A stretch of 64,000 bases of DNA from Streptacidiphilus anmyonensis (GTDB taxonomy: Bacteria > Actinomycetota > Actinomycetes > Streptomycetales > Streptomycetaceae), in the NCBI RefSeq assembly GCF_000787855.1, contig NZ_BBPQ01000030.1, positions 1 through 64,000 of the forward strand. The letters are read 5' to 3'. Made by a program: the position numbers and the translations under genes. Shown piece by piece: positions 8,342-20,700 of this stretch. The notes under the pieces are model-generated. The model made no database searches, was not told the DNA's origin, and worked only from the letters and a program-made list of their open reading frames with translations. Position 1 is the stretch's first letter. The number at the start of each line of letters is the position of its first letter.

Positions 8342-9151
8342 ATGCTCGAAATGATTCATCATGACCGGCGCCCCGGTGCCGGGCCCACCGTCCTGTTCGT
8401 TCCGGGCCTGGGAATGACCGCGCGGTGTTTCGCGCCGGTGGTGGCCGCGCTCGGGACGGAGTACGACGTCGTCACCGTGGACCTGCGTGGGCACGGGGCG
8501 AGCCCGGAGCCCCCGCTCGGGTGGACGATCGAGGACGCCGCCGACGATCTGGCGCAGCTCGTGGAGCGGCTCGACCTGCGCGACGTCACGTTGGTCGGGT
8601 GGTCGCTCGGCGCGACGGTCACCTACAACTACCTCGAACGGCATGGGACGGAGCGGGTCTCCCGGCTGGTCTCGGTGGAGATGTCGCCGTCCCTGCTGCG
8701 CGAGGAGGGTTGGGAGCACGCCGCGTTCGGCGGTCTGGACGCGGTCGGCGCCCTGCAGGCGACCCGGCAGCAGTGGACCGACCCGGACGCCTACCTGACG
8801 GCCTTGATGGAGAACTGCTTCGCGTCCGGCAGCGAGCCCGATCCCGCCGTGCTGCAGCCGCTGTTGGCCGAGTCGCTGCGGACGTCGCGGCTGGCGCTGC
8901 TGGCCCTGTGGAGCGGAGTGCTCGGCCAGGACTGGCGCGAGCGGATCGGAGGGCTGGCGCTGCCGACCCTGCTGGTGCACGGCGCGAAGAGCCGGATATT
9001 TCCCACGGAGGTGGGCAAGTGGCTGCTGACCGCCCTGCCTGACGCCCGGTTGGAGATGTTCCCGCACAGCGGCCACGCGCCCTTCCTCGAGGAGCCGGAC
9101 CGGTTCGTCCAGACACTGCGCGACTTCGTCGACCGGACGGCGGGCGCGTGA
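8342..9151 (+). CDS. Alpha/beta-hydrolase (cluster 1)
   Basis: A 269-residue alpha/beta-hydrolase fold protein. The oxyanion region is 'LFVPGLGMTARCF', the nucleophile elbow 'GWSLGA' has Ser near residue 95, and the acid and histidine regions are 'LLVHGAKSRIFP' and 'PHSGHAPFLEEPDRF'. The usual acid Asp after LLVHG is replaced by Ala-Lys, so the acid residue may lie elsewhere. It is the first gene of a two-gene unit, overlapping the MFS gene by 4 bp (GTGA). In this context it may release a product from an ester or thioester or hydrolyse it for self-protection. No signal peptide, so it is cytoplasmic. Confidence 0.82.
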   Translation: MLEMIHHDRRPGAGPTVLFVPGLGMTARCFAPVVAALGTEYDVVTVDLRGHGASPEPPLGWTIEDAADDLAQLVERLDLRDVTLVGWSLGATVTYNYLERHGTERVSRLVSVEMSPSLLREEGWEHAAFGGLDAVGALQATRQQWTDPDAYLTALMENCFASGSEPDPAVLQPLLAESLRTSRLALLALWSGVLGQDWRERIGGLALPTLLVHGAKSRIFPTEVGKWLLTALPDARLEMFPHSGHAPFLEEPDRFVQTLRDFVDRTAGA

Positions 9152-10572
9152 GCCGGCTGCGCGGCAACCCCTGGGCGACGCTGGTCGTGCTGTCCCTGGG
9201 CTACTTCATGACCTTGCTGGACTCGACGATGGTCACCATCGCGATCCCCGGCATGATGGGCTCCCTGCACGCCGCGCTGCCCCAGGTGCTGTGGGCGCTG
9301 AACGGCTACATCATCACCGTCACCGTCCTGTTGATCACTGCGGGGCGCTTGGGCGACCGGTACGGCCCGCGGCGGATGTTCGTCGTGGGCGTCCTGCTCT
9401 TCACCGTCGCGAGCCTGTTGTGCGGGCTCGCGACGGTCACCGGCGTCCTCGTCGGCGCCCGCGTGCTGCAGGGCGTCGGCGCGGCGCTGCTCATGCCGCA
9501 GAGCCTGACCTTGATCGTGGCCTCGTTCCCGCGCGAGCGGCGCGGCACGGCGCTCGGAGTGTGGGGCGCGATCGGCGGAGTGGCCTCGGTGCTCGGCCCG
9601 TCACTCGGCGGTCTGCTGATCGACGCGGCCGGCTGGCGCTGGATCTTCCTGATCAACCTGCCGATCGGCGTGCTGGTCGTGGTGGCGGGCCTGACGATCA
9701 TTCCGGACCTGCGGACGGGTCGGCAGCACTCCTTGGATCTGATCGGCGTCGGGCTCGCCTCGGTGGCCCTCGCCTGCTTCGCCTACACCGTGACCAACGG
9801 CGCCGATCAGCACTGGGGCCCCGTCGTCTGGGCCCTGCTGCTGGCGGCCGCGCTCCTCGGCGTGGGATTCGCCGCGCGCCAGCGACGGCGTCAGGACCGC
9901 GACCCCCTGGTGCCCTTCGCCCTCCTGCGGATCCGCAGCTACACCGTGATGCTCGGGATCGCTGCGGCGATCACCGGCGCGACCTTCGCCATCACGGTGG
10001 TGGCCGTGCTGTACTCCCAGTCGGTCCTCGGCCTGAGCCCCTTCCGGGCGGGGGTGATCCTGGCGCCGGCGTCGGCGACGTCCATGCTGGTGGCCTTCTA
10101 CGCGGGGCGGCTGGCGGACCGGATCGAGGGCCGGCACATCCTGCTGACCGGTATGGTCGTCCAGGCCGCCGGCATCGTGTGGACCGCGCTGCTGATGACG
10201 GGCTCGGTCCACTGGACGGCCTTCCTGGCCCCGATGGCGGTCATCGGCATCGGCAACGGCTGCTCGATCGCGCCGAGGACGACGGTCGCCATGAGCGAGG
10301 TGCCGGCCGAGCTGACGGGTGCGGCTTCCGGGATCCTGGAGACCGTGCGGCAGGCGGGGGCGATGGTCTTCACCGCGGGCGTCGTGGCGCTGACTCAGGG
10401 TCTGCACTCGGTGGTCGGCGGCACCGGTCCGGCCCTGCGCGCGGCCGCGGTCCTGCCGGTGGCGGCGCTGGCGGTCGGCGCCGCCGCCTGCCTCGCGCTG
10501 TCACCAGGACCGGGCGAGGCGGCGCAGGAGACCGAGTCGGCCGCGCAGTCGCAGCCGGTACCGTCGGACTGA
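9148..10572 (+). CDS. MFS drug exporter, DHA2 (14-helix) family (cluster 1)
   Basis: 474 residues with about 14 predicted membrane segments. Motif A appears as 'GRLGDRYGPRRM', motif C as 'GGVASVLGPSLGGLL', and the N-terminal signature is 'FMTLLDSTMVTIAIPGM'. These are features of proton-coupled EmrB/QacA-type exporters, which commonly give self-resistance in antibiotic clusters. It starts with GTG overlapping the stop of the hydrolase, so the two are co-translated. It most likely exports the product of cluster 1. Confidence 0.9.
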   Translation: MSRLRGNPWATLVVLSLGYFMTLLDSTMVTIAIPGMMGSLHAALPQVLWALNGYIITVTVLLITAGRLGDRYGPRRMFVVGVLLFTVASLLCGLATVTGVLVGARVLQGVGAALLMPQSLTLIVASFPRERRGTALGVWGAIGGVASVLGPSLGGLLIDAAGWRWIFLINLPIGVLVVVAGLTIIPDLRTGRQHSLDLIGVGLASVALACFAYTVTNGADQHWGPVVWALLLAAALLGVGFAARQRRRQDRDPLVPFALLRIRSYTVMLGIAAAITGATFAITVVAVLYSQSVLGLSPFRAGVILAPASATSMLVAFYAGRLADRIEGRHILLTGMVVQAAGIVWTALLMTGSVHWTAFLAPMAVIGIGNGCSIAPRTTVAMSEVPAELTGAASGILETVRQAGAMVFTAGVVALTQGLHSVVGGTGPALRAAAVLPVAALAVGAAACLALSPGPGEAAQETESAAQSQPVPSD

Positions 10573-10610
10573 CGGGGACCGGCCGGGTGAGTGCGACCGG
10601 AGGGGTTCGG

Positions 10611-10693
10611 CCGGAGGAGTGCGGCTTCCCGGTTCGGCGGACAGGACCGCTCGGCAGGTCCTCCCGTCCCCGGTCGGGGCGGCACTCCTCCGG
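10611..10693. terminator. Possible bidirectional terminator between convergent genes
   Basis: A 12-bp inverted repeat (10611-10622 with 10682-10693) encloses about 60 nt of further GC-rich self-complementary sequence. It lies between the MFS stop at 10572 and the convergent ATP-grasp stop at 10714. The long spacer makes it less convincing than the other hairpins. Confidence 0.4.
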
Positions 10694-10713
10694 TAGTCCG
10701 GTCCTCGGCCGTG

Positions 10714-11982
10714 CTACTCGCCGCCGGAACCGCTCTGTCCGGGAGTGTGGTGCTGGAGGAAGCTGATGTTCTCGTGGACGGTGGCGTGGTCCTCGGCCGC
10801 GAACAGGGCGTGGCCCGCGAACCACCAGCGGATCCGCAGGCCCTCGTACTCGAAGACCTTCGGGGCCCGGCGGCGGTCGAGGTCGATCGAGACGACGGCC
10901 CCGGGGTGCGGGAAGTCGTAGGACGGCCATGCGAGCGGAGCGTCGGTCCGGCCGGTGAAGAAGCCGACGCCGTAGTGCTGCCCGGTCGGCCGGGGACGGC
11001 TCGGGGTACGGCCGCTCAGCATCGCGTCGAAGTAGGCCTCGTAGGGACGCAGCTCGTAGGCCGATTCGAGCAGCTCGATCATCCGGCCGCCGGCGTAGCG
11101 GGTGTGGATCTCGACGAGCTCGACCCGGTCGTCGAGCAGTTTGATCTCGGCGTGCATCGGCGAGGTGACGAACCCCAGCGCCGACACGACGGCCTGGAGG
11201 TACTCCTCGACCTGTGCCCACCGCTCCTGGGTGTGCATGCTGGGCACCATCTGGCCGACCTCTTCGAAGTGCGGCGTGCCGGTGTTGAACTTGTCGGTCA
11301 GGGTGAACAGCGTGAGCCGCCCGTCGACGACCAGCCCCTCGGCGCTGATCTCGGTGCCCGGCACGTACTCCTCGACGATGACCTCGTGCGTACGGCGGTC
11401 CCCGCTCAGGTGGGCCACCCGACCGTCACGCTCGTCGCGATCGGTCTCGGCCAGGTTGTACGGCTCGAAGACGCGTGCCAGCTCGGAACGGTCGGCGACG
11501 AACTGCACCCCGTGGCTGCCGCTGAACGCGCGCGGCTTGACCACCACCGGCGGCTCGAGGCCGCCGAGCAGGTCCTCCTCGGGGGAGAGGAGCGAAGTCC
11601 GGTGAAAGCCGACCTTGGTGAGCCCGTGGTCGCGCAGCACTTCGCGGGTCTCCGACTTGTCCAGGACGCGGGCCTCGACGACGGACGGCGTGCCGGGAAT
11701 GCCGAGCTGCTCGCGCACGGCCGCGGCCAGCTCCATGGAGAACTCGGTGATGGCGAGCACGGTCGCCGGCTCGATGTCGCGCACCGAGTCGGCGATGAGC
11801 TTCGGGTCGAGCGCCTCGACCGCACGGGTCTGCACGGCGGTGAGGCCGCCGATCTGCGCGAGCGACTCGGGCGTGTCGACGACCAGGAGCGAGACGCCGA
11901 GCGCGGCTGCGTCACGGATCGCGTTGTTCAGCTCGTGGACGCTCCACGGGACTCCGACGAGCACGACGGTCTTAGTATTCAT
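10714..11982 (-). CDS. ATP-grasp carboxylate-amine/thiol ligase (cluster 1)
   Basis: 422 residues from ATG 11982, chosen over an upstream ATG at 12018 because homologous ATP-grasp proteins begin directly with the Rossmann-like strand 'KTVVLVGVPWSV'. The ATP-grasp core follows: 'PPVVVKPRAFSGSHGVQFV' (ATP-binding Lys and Gly-rich loop), 'VIVEEYVPGTEISAEGLVV' and 'MHAEIKLLDDRVELVEIHTR' (Mg-binding Glu and Glu/His region), then a C-terminal domain. The family activates a carboxylate as acyl phosphate and couples it to an amine. In this cluster it probably forms an amide or dipeptide with the unusual amino acid. It is divergent from the adenylating enzyme at 12164. Confidence 0.85.
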   Translation of the reverse strand: MNTKTVVLVGVPWSVHELNNAIRDAAALGVSLLVVDTPESLAQIGGLTAVQTRAVEALDPKLIADSVRDIEPATVLAITEFSMELAAAVREQLGIPGTPSVVEARVLDKSETREVLRDHGLTKVGFHRTSLLSPEEDLLGGLEPPVVVKPRAFSGSHGVQFVADRSELARVFEPYNLAETDRDERDGRVAHLSGDRRTHEVIVEEYVPGTEISAEGLVVDGRLTLFTLTDKFNTGTPHFEEVGQMVPSMHTQERWAQVEEYLQAVVSALGFVTSPMHAEIKLLDDRVELVEIHTRYAGGRMIELLESAYELRPYEAYFDAMLSGRTPSRPRPTGQHYGVGFFTGRTDAPLAWPSYDFPHPGAVVSIDLDRRRAPKVFEYEGLRIRWWFAGHALFAAEDHATVHENISFLQHHTPGQSGSGGE

Positions 11983-12163
11983 TCCGCCATTTTCTTCGGA
12001 CGCCCGCCGTGCAGACAATGCCGGGCCCTCTCAGGAATTGTTATCGGCCGATCAAAGATCATTATTGGACCACTCCACGGCGGGCTGCATAGGATTTTTT
12101 CGGCCGCGTGCCATGCGGCGCCCGAACTATTCGAATTGAATTCATCGATCTGCCAGGAGCATC
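11983..12163. promoter_or_regulatory. Divergent promoter region of cluster 1
   Basis: A 181-bp gap, clearly more AT-rich than its surroundings, separates the ATP-grasp and adenylating-enzyme starts. It must hold both promoters. I see no clear palindrome. Confidence 0.45.
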
Positions 12164-13333
12164 ATGATCGGAACCATCGACCGGGAGATCCTGCTCGCCC
12201 ACGCACGGACGATCGCCTCGTCCGGGGGGAAGGCGGTCCCCGACGGGGCGAAGGAGCTCGCCGACCTGGAGGTCTCCGGTCCCGCCGAGATCACGGCCAT
12301 GACCAGGGCGGCGGCCGAACGCGACGGGAGCGTGCTCGTCTCCAGCGGCGGCACCACGGGCACCCCGAAGCTGACCTACCTGCCCCACCACATGGCCTTC
12401 GACCGGCTCCTGCCGGTCTGGCGACCGCTGGGCGTCGGTGACGTCGTGCTCAACCTCTACGACGCGGGCCGTATGTGGGGCACCCACTACTTCGTCCAGA
12501 AGCTCGCCGAGCGCACCGAGTCCACGGTCATCCCCTCGGGGCCCATGACGGCCGAGGAGCTCGAACTGCGGCTTCCGATGCTCCGTGACGTCGGCGTCAG
12601 CGTGCTGGCCAGCGTTCCGTCCGGTCTCGCCGACTTCGCCGAGATCGTGCTGAAGACCGGAGTGAAGCCGCCGATCAAGAAGATCATCTGGATGGGCGAG
12701 GCATGGACCGAGTCCAAGCGCGAGCTCGTCCGGCAGGCATTTCCCGACGTGCGGCTGTGGGGCATCTACGGCTCGGTCGAGACCTGGGCGATGGGGTCCA
12801 ACCGGCCGGAGTGCGACGAGACGACACTCCATCTGCTCGCCGACGAGATCTTCGAGTTGGAGGACGCCGGCACCCTGCTGACCCGGGTCGGCGAGGGGTG
12901 GACCGTGCCCGTCGTCCGCTACCGCCTCGGCGACCGCGTCGAGGCGGCCGAGTGCCGCTGCGGACGCGGCGACGCGTTCAGGGTCCTGGGGCGCGCCGAC
13001 GACGGGTTCAGCCTCCTCGGCAACTACGTCAACACCGCGGACATCGTCGACCGCGCCCGGCAGTGCCCGGAGGTGGTGGACGCCCAGCTCGTGCTCGTCC
13101 GCGACCCCGACACGGCCGACGCGGCGCGTTCGATGACCGTCGAGTACACCGGGGCGGCCACCCCGGAGGCCGTCCGGACCTGGCTGACGGGGGGCCATGT
13201 GCGGCTCGGCACCACCGGCAGCCAGCACCCCGAGGCGATCTCCGCCCGCCGGGTCGACCGTCTGCGCCGCATCGCCAGGACCAACAAGACGCCGGGCGCG
13301 GTGTGGCAGGACGCGACGGGAAGCGAATCCTGA
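12164..13333 (+). CDS. PaaK-like adenylate-forming enzyme (cluster 1)
   Basis: 389 residues of the ANL superfamily, closest in style to phenylacetate-CoA ligase-like proteins. The P-loop is 'VSSGGTTGTPKLTYL' (about residues 45-60), the aromatic/Gly motif is 'WGIYGSVETWAMG', the ribose-binding region is 'VVRYRLGDRVE', and the C-terminal catalytic Lys region is 'RIARTNKTPGAVW'. It is shorter than typical PaaK (about 430 residues). No carrier protein is encoded nearby, so it probably makes an acyl-AMP or acyl-CoA for direct transfer. The start follows CCAGGAGC with good spacing. A 24-bp hairpin terminator closes it. Confidence 0.82.
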   Translation: MIGTIDREILLAHARTIASSGGKAVPDGAKELADLEVSGPAEITAMTRAAAERDGSVLVSSGGTTGTPKLTYLPHHMAFDRLLPVWRPLGVGDVVLNLYDAGRMWGTHYFVQKLAERTESTVIPSGPMTAEELELRLPMLRDVGVSVLASVPSGLADFAEIVLKTGVKPPIKKIIWMGEAWTESKRELVRQAFPDVRLWGIYGSVETWAMGSNRPECDETTLHLLADEIFELEDAGTLLTRVGEGWTVPVVRYRLGDRVEAAECRCGRGDAFRVLGRADDGFSLLGNYVNTADIVDRARQCPEVVDAQLVLVRDPDTADAARSMTVEYTGAATPEAVRTWLTGGHVRLGTTGSQHPEAISARRVDRLRRIARTNKTPGAVWQDATGSES

Positions 13334-13339
13334 CTCCCG

Positions 13340-13391
13340 GAGAACCAGTGGACCCAGCAGGTCGCATGACCTGCTGGGTCCACTGGTTCTC
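13340..13391. terminator. Bidirectional terminator, perfect 24-bp stem
   Basis: Arms 13340-13363 and 13368-13391 pair perfectly around the loop GCAT. It sits exactly between the convergent stops at 13333 (plus) and 13398 (minus) and insulates the two transcription units of cluster 1. Confidence 0.92.
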
Positions 13392-13397
13392 AATGCC

Positions 13398-13994
13398 TCA
13401 CGCGGTGACGTCCAGCCAGGGGGCGCGGACCGCCTCGTACGCCGCGATCCGGTCCGCGGAGCGCAACGTCATCTCCAGCTGGGTCAGCCCGGAGACGAGC
13501 CTGTCACGGGCCTCGTCGTCGAGTCGGAACGGCGCCGCCCGCACCCCCGCGGCCTCGCAGGTGACCGTCAGCCCGGCCACGTCGATCCTGATCTCGGCGG
13601 CGGCGTCGGCCGTGACGGCGGCCATCACGGCGGCGACCACCGCCGGCTCGCACAGGACGGGGACCAGCCCGGCGTTCGGCATGTTGTTGCGGAAGATGTC
13701 CGCGAACCCCGGCGCGATCACCGCCCGGAAGCCCCACTCGTGCAGCGCCCACGGCGCGTGTTCGCGCGACGAACCGCAGCCGAAGTTCGGGCCGCTGACC
13801 AGAACCGTCGCCCCGGCGCGTTCCGGCCGGTTGAGGACGAAGTCCGGGTCCTGGCGCCACTGCTCGAAGAGGCCGTCGGCGTAACCGGTGCGGGTGGTCT
13901 TCTTCAGCCACGCGGCGGGGATGATCTGGTCGGTGTCGACGTTGGGCCGGTCCAGGGGCACCCCACGGCCGGTGACGTGGACGAGCGGTTCCAT
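13398..13994 (-). CDS. leuD: LeuD-like isopropylmalate/citramalate isomerase small subunit (cluster 1)
   Basis: 198 residues, normal for LeuD. The signature motif 'NFGCGSSREHAPWAL' is at about residues 70-85, and the N-terminus has 'RPNVDTDQIIPA', both typical of the swivelling domain of aconitase-type isomerases. It works with LeuC (12 bp upstream) to move a hydroxyl group in an alkylmalate by dehydration and rehydration. Located in a biosynthetic cluster with LeuA but without LeuB, it is a specialised paralogue, not the leucine-pathway copy. Confidence 0.88.
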   Translation of the reverse strand: MEPLVHVTGRGVPLDRPNVDTDQIIPAAWLKKTTRTGYADGLFEQWRQDPDFVLNRPERAGATVLVSGPNFGCGSSREHAPWALHEWGFRAVIAPGFADIFRNNMPNAGLVPVLCEPAVVAAVMAAVTADAAAEIRIDVAGLTVTCEAAGVRAAPFRLDDEARDRLVSGLTQLEMTLRSADRIAAYEAVRAPWLDVTA

Positions 13995-14006
13995 ACGGCT
14001 TGCTCC

Positions 14007-15398
14007 CTACAGGTCGGCCGGCGTGACGAAACGCCCGGCGACGGCGGTGGCGGCGGCCGTGGCGGGAGACACCAGGTGCGTCCTCGCCCCTGGGCCCTGC
14101 CGGCCTTCGAAGTTGCGGTTGGAGGTCGAAGCACAACGCTGCCCCGGCCCGACCGTGTCACCGTTGATGCCGACGCACATCGAGCAGCCCGGCATGCGCC
14201 ACTCGAAACCGGCCGCGGTGAAGACCCGGTCCAGGCCCTCCTGTTCGGCCAACTGGCGCACGAGCATCGAGCCGGGGACGACCAGGCCGCGCACGCCGTC
14301 GGCCACGCGGCGCCCGCGCAGCACCTCGGCCGCGGCGCGCAGATCCTCGATCCGGCTGTTGGTGCAGGACCCGATGAAGACCACGTCGACGCCGATGTCG
14401 CGCATGGCGGTGCCGGGTCGCAGGTCCATGTAGGCAAGGGCGCGCTCAGCGGCGGCCCGCTCGCCGGGATGCGCGATGCCGGCCGGGTCGGGGACCACGC
14501 CGTCGACCGGCACGCTCTGCCCGGGGTTGGTGCCCCAGGTCACCCGCTGCACGACGGCACCCGCGTCGACGACCAGTTCGCGGTCGAAGACCGCGTCCGC
14601 GTCACTGCGCAGGGTCCGCCACGCGGCGACGGCCTCGTCCCACAGATCGCCGCGCGGGGCGCGGGGGCGGCCCTCCAGGTAGGCGAACGTGGTCTCGTCG
14701 GGGGCGACCAGACCACTGCGCGCCCCCATCTCGACGGCCATGTTGCAGAGCGTCATCCGCCCTTCCATGGACAGCGCGCGGACGGCCGGGCCGCGGAACT
14801 CGATGACCGTCCCCGTGCCCGCGTCGGTGCCTCCGGCGGCGAGGATGCCGAGCGCGAGGTCCTTGGCCGTGACGCCCGGCCCGAGCTCGCCGGTGACCGT
14901 GACGGCCATGGACAGCGGACGGCGGGCCCGCAGGGTCTGCGTCGCGAGAACATGTTCGATCTCGCTGGTGCCGATGCCGAACGCGATGGCGCCGAACGCG
15001 CCGTGGGTGGCGGTGTGACTGTCTCCGCACACGATGGTCGTACCGGGCCGGGTGAGTCCCATCTGCGGGCCGATCACGTGCACGATGCCCTGCCCCGGGC
15101 TTCCCACCTGGTGCAGCTCGATGTCGTTGTCACGGCAGTTGTCGGCGAGCACCCGCAACTGCTGTGCGGCGCTCGCGTCCGCCGGCAGCTCCCGCCCGTC
15201 GGTCGGGACGTCGTGGTCGGTCGTGGCGACCGAGTGGGAGGGACGCCGTACCGTGCGGCCGGCCTCGCGCAGCCCGGCGAACGCCTGGGGCGAACTGACC
15301 TCGTGCAGCAGGTGCAGGTCGATGTAGAGGAGGTCGGACGCTCCGGGTTCCACGACGTGCAGGTCCCAGATCTTGTCTACCAGGGTCTTGGGGGTCAA
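14007..15398 (-). CDS. leuC: LeuC-like isopropylmalate/citramalate isomerase large subunit (cluster 1)
   Basis: 463 residues from TTG 15398. That start gives [16 protein letters not shown], matching the usual LeuC N-terminus, with an AAAGGG sequence upstream. The 4Fe-4S cysteines are visible in '[13 protein letters not shown]' (near residue 345) and '[12 protein letters not shown]' (near 400-403). Other conserved blocks are '[14 protein letters not shown]' and '[15 protein letters not shown]'. It is the catalytic subunit of an aconitase-family dehydratase. It is adjacent to LeuD in the order leuC-leuD, as in housekeeping operons, but the operon also contains an adenylating enzyme and a methyltransferase, which points to a dedicated secondary-metabolite role. 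Confidence 0.9.
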   Translation of the reverse strand: MTPKTLVDKIWDLHVVEPGASDLLYIDLHLLHEVSSPQAFAGLREAGRTVRRPSHSVATTDHDVPTDGRELPADASAAQQLRVLADNCRDNDIELHQVGSPGQGIVHVIGPQMGLTRPGTTIVCGDSHTATHGAFGAIAFGIGTSEIEHVLATQTLRARRPLSMAVTVTGELGPGVTAKDLALGILAAGGTDAGTGTVIEFRGPAVRALSMEGRMTLCNMAVEMGARSGLVAPDETTFAYLEGRPRAPRGDLWDEAVAAWRTLRSDADAVFDRELVVDAGAVVQRVTWGTNPGQSVPVDGVVPDPAGIAHPGERAAAERALAYMDLRPGTAMRDIGVDVVFIGSCTNSRIEDLRAAAEVLRGRRVADGVRGLVVPGSMLVRQLAEQEGLDRVFTAAGFEWRMPGCSMCVGINGDTVGPGQRCASTSNRNFEGRQGPGARTHLVSPATAAATAVAGRFVTPADL

Positions 15399-15436
15399 GA
15401 CTCGCCCTTTCGGAGCATGTCGCCGACGCCGGGGCG

Positions 15437-16917
15437 TCAGGAGGAAGTCGTGGCCGGGAGGTAGCGGCGCCGGATCAGCGCGCGGTCGGCCTTGCCGACG
15501 ACGGTGCGCGGGATCCGGTCGAACGCCAGGACCGCGCTGGTCAGCCCTCGGGCGGTGAGGAGCTCGTCGACGGCTGCGACGGCGTCGTCCGCGGCGGTTC
15601 CCTCCGCCGGGCGCAGCACCACGAGCACGCGGTTGCTCAGAGTCTCCGGGTCGACGGCGAGGCTGACGGACTCGGCGACCGGGCATCGCTCCGCGATGAG
15701 GTCGTCGAGCTGGGGAACGGCCAGCGGACCGTCGGTGGCCAGCACGAGGTCGGTGACCCGTCCCAGCAGGCGGAGACTGCCGTCGTCCAGGCGCTGGGCG
15801 ACGTCTCCGGTCCAGAAGTCGGCACCGCGGAACGTGTGCGCGTTGGCCTCGTCGTCGTCCAGGTAGCCGTTGCTGGTGCAGTCGGACGTGAGCACCAGAT
15901 GGCCGAGGTCGTCCCGGTCGTACCCGGCGAGCGCCTCCAGCCGGGAGCGGACGCCCGCGACCTCGCGCATTCCGCCGCCGGTCTGCACCTCGTCCGCCAT
16001 GTTCCCCAGGGCCAGGCCGAACTCGGTCGAGCCGTAGACGTGGCGGATGCGGATGCCGAGCACGTCGGCGGCGGTGGCGACGAGGGCCGGACTCGCGTAG
16101 GCGCCACCGCACATCGGGCGGCGCAGGCGGGAGAGATCGGCGCCGGGCGCCCGTCGGGCGGCGGCGACCAGGTCCACGTAGTGGTTGGGCAGCATGCTGG
16201 TGAACGTGGCGCCGGTCGCGGCCAGTTGCGACAGCAGCGTCGCCGGCTCCGCGCGCGGGTCGGCGAGGACCAGGCGGGCGCCGGCGAGCAGCGCCGCGAA
16301 CGCGTGCAGGTCGGTCGCGTGCGCCACGTCGAGGGTGTGCCGGCAGAAGAACGCGTCCCGCTCGGTCGCCTCGATGTGGGCGATCCAGCGTCGGCGCTCG
16401 CGGACGAACGGTTCCTGACGCCAGGTCACGAGCTTGGGCGCCTTCGTCGAGCCGGAGGTCCACAGCATCCGGAAGGTCCCCGGTGCGGTCGCCCGTCCCT
16501 TCGGCGCCGTGCCGCGGGCGACGGTCGCGTCGGCGGGGGTCTGCAGTTCGGCGAGCTCCACGCGAGGCAGACTGACGCCGGGGCGGTGGTGGTTGTCCGG
16601 CCCGACCCAGAGCGCCGGCTCCGTCATCCGCAGGGCACGGGCCACGGCGTCGGCGTCGAAGTCGTCGAGCAACGGGACGTATGCGGCGCCGACCGCGCAG
16701 ATGCCGAGCAGGAACGCCACGTAGGACGCGTCGTTGGCCAGGCCCGAGCAGACGACCACACGGCCCTCGGTGACGCCCCGGGCCCGCAGGCCGACCGCGA
16801 TCCGGTCGGCCTGCGCGAGCAGTTCGGCGTACGTGGTGAGCCGGCCGGCCGTGGTCTCGACCGCGATCGCGTCCGGCCGGCGCCGCGCGATCGCCGCGAC
16901 CGCGTCGTAGAGCGCTG

Positions 16918-16921
<4 letters not shown>
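15437..16921 (-). CDS. AMP-dependent synthetase/ligase (second adenylating enzyme of cluster 1)
   Basis: 494 residues of the ANL superfamily with all core motifs: '[15 protein letters not shown]' P-loop, '[12 protein letters not shown]', '[20 protein letters not shown]' and the C-terminal catalytic Lys in '[14 protein letters not shown]'. It resembles stand-alone amino-acid or acyl adenylating enzymes. The GTG start overlaps the stop of the upstream methyltransferase (GTGA). Without a visible carrier protein it may adenylate a free acid for ligation to an amine. Having two different adenylating enzymes and an ATP-grasp suggests two or more acid-activation steps. Confidence 0.87.
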
Positions 16922-19504
<2,583 letters not shown>

Positions 19505-19614
19505 CCGGACTTGGACCCCGTGCGCCGTCCCTGGATACGCTGACACCAATCGCAGCCGAAGGGTTATTCGGCGTTTCGGCGGGCCGGAAAACAGCCACCG
19601 ATAGGAATCCCGAC

Positions 19615-20667
19615 ATGCCTGATCCGCATCAGAACGACTTTCCGCTCCTGGCCGGCTTCACGGCGGCGCTCACCTCGGTGACCTTCGAGAAATGGCAGGA
19701 GCTCGTCGACGACTACACCTACCGCGCCGAACTGGCCCGGGAGTGTCGGCGGCTTGCGGACCTGGCCTTCCACGGCCGCGACGCCGCGGCGCGCGCACAC
19801 CTGCACGAGGTTCTCGTGGTCGTCTACGCCCACGAGTTCAGCCAGTCCGCGGCGCGCAGGCCCGACCAGGACCTCCAGCCGGTCCTGCGGGACGTCACCA
19901 GCATCCTCGAGAACGCCATGCTGGACCACGAGTTCCGCCAGGTGCCGGAGGAGTCGCTGAGCGGCTACCCCACCGGCGAGAAGGAGTACGTGCGCTGGCT
20001 GAAGGCGGTGATCCAGGACCACCCGGCGAGCGCCCACCCGCTGTACTGCGAGCACCTGGCCAACTCGGCGACCGTGGAGGACATACGCCTCCTGCTCGCC
20101 CAGGAGACCTCCCTGGACCCGCGGTTCGACGACATCCTCGCCGTCATGCAGCTCGGCGCCACCGGTGCCGAGAAGATGGAGATCGCGTCCAACTACTGGG
20201 ACGAGATGGGCAACGGCGAGTTCGCGGACGTCCACACGACGCTCTTCTCCCAGTGCCTCGCCTCGGTCGGCGTCGACCAGGACTACGTCGAGACGAATCT
20301 GCTGCCCCACTCCAAGGAGTGCGGCAACATCTCCGCCGGCCTCGCACTCAGCCGCAGGCACTACCTGCGCGCGATCGGCTACTACGGCGTCACCGAGTTC
20401 CTGGCCCCGCGGCGTTTCCGGCAGTTGGTCACCGCGTGGGACCGCCTCAGGCTGCCGCCGGAGGGCAAGATCTACCACGACATCCACATCGGCGTCGACG
20501 CCCAGCATGCGGCCGGCTGGTACAAGAACGTCATCGGACCGGTCGTCGAGCGCGATCCGGCCGCCGGACGCGAGGTGGCGCTCGGCACCCTCGTGCGGCT
20601 CAACACCTCGGCGCGCTACCTCGACCAGGTTCTCGAGGCATGCCTCAAGCAGCCCGTGCCCGCCTGA
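19615..20667 (+). CDS. Haem-oxygenase-like diiron oxygenase (iron-containing redox enzyme family, cluster 1)
   Basis: 350 residues, mostly helical, of the HDO/FDO group (Haem_oxygenas_2-like; relatives include SznF, BesC and UndA). Candidate diiron ligands lie in 'LLAQETSLDPRF' (Glu near residue 163), 'EIASNYWDEMGNGEFADVH' (Glu/His helix) and 'IHIGVDAQHAAGW' (Asp/His near residues 295-300). Family members N-oxygenate amines or cleave and desaturate amino acids and fatty acids. It lies directly before a 2-oxoglutarate dioxygenase, so the amino-acid intermediate is probably oxidised twice. The exact reaction cannot be read from sequence. Confidence 0.8.
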   Translation: MPDPHQNDFPLLAGFTAALTSVTFEKWQELVDDYTYRAELARECRRLADLAFHGRDAAARAHLHEVLVVVYAHEFSQSAARRPDQDLQPVLRDVTSILENAMLDHEFRQVPEESLSGYPTGEKEYVRWLKAVIQDHPASAHPLYCEHLANSATVEDIRLLLAQETSLDPRFDDILAVMQLGATGAEKMEIASNYWDEMGNGEFADVHTTLFSQCLASVGVDQDYVETNLLPHSKECGNISAGLALSRRHYLRAIGYYGVTEFLAPRRFRQLVTAWDRLRLPPEGKIYHDIHIGVDAQHAAGWYKNVIGPVVERDPAAGREVALGTLVRLNTSARYLDQVLEACLKQPVPA

Positions 20668-20700
20668 CCCCTCACCCCGCCTCCCCGAAAGGCATCGACC

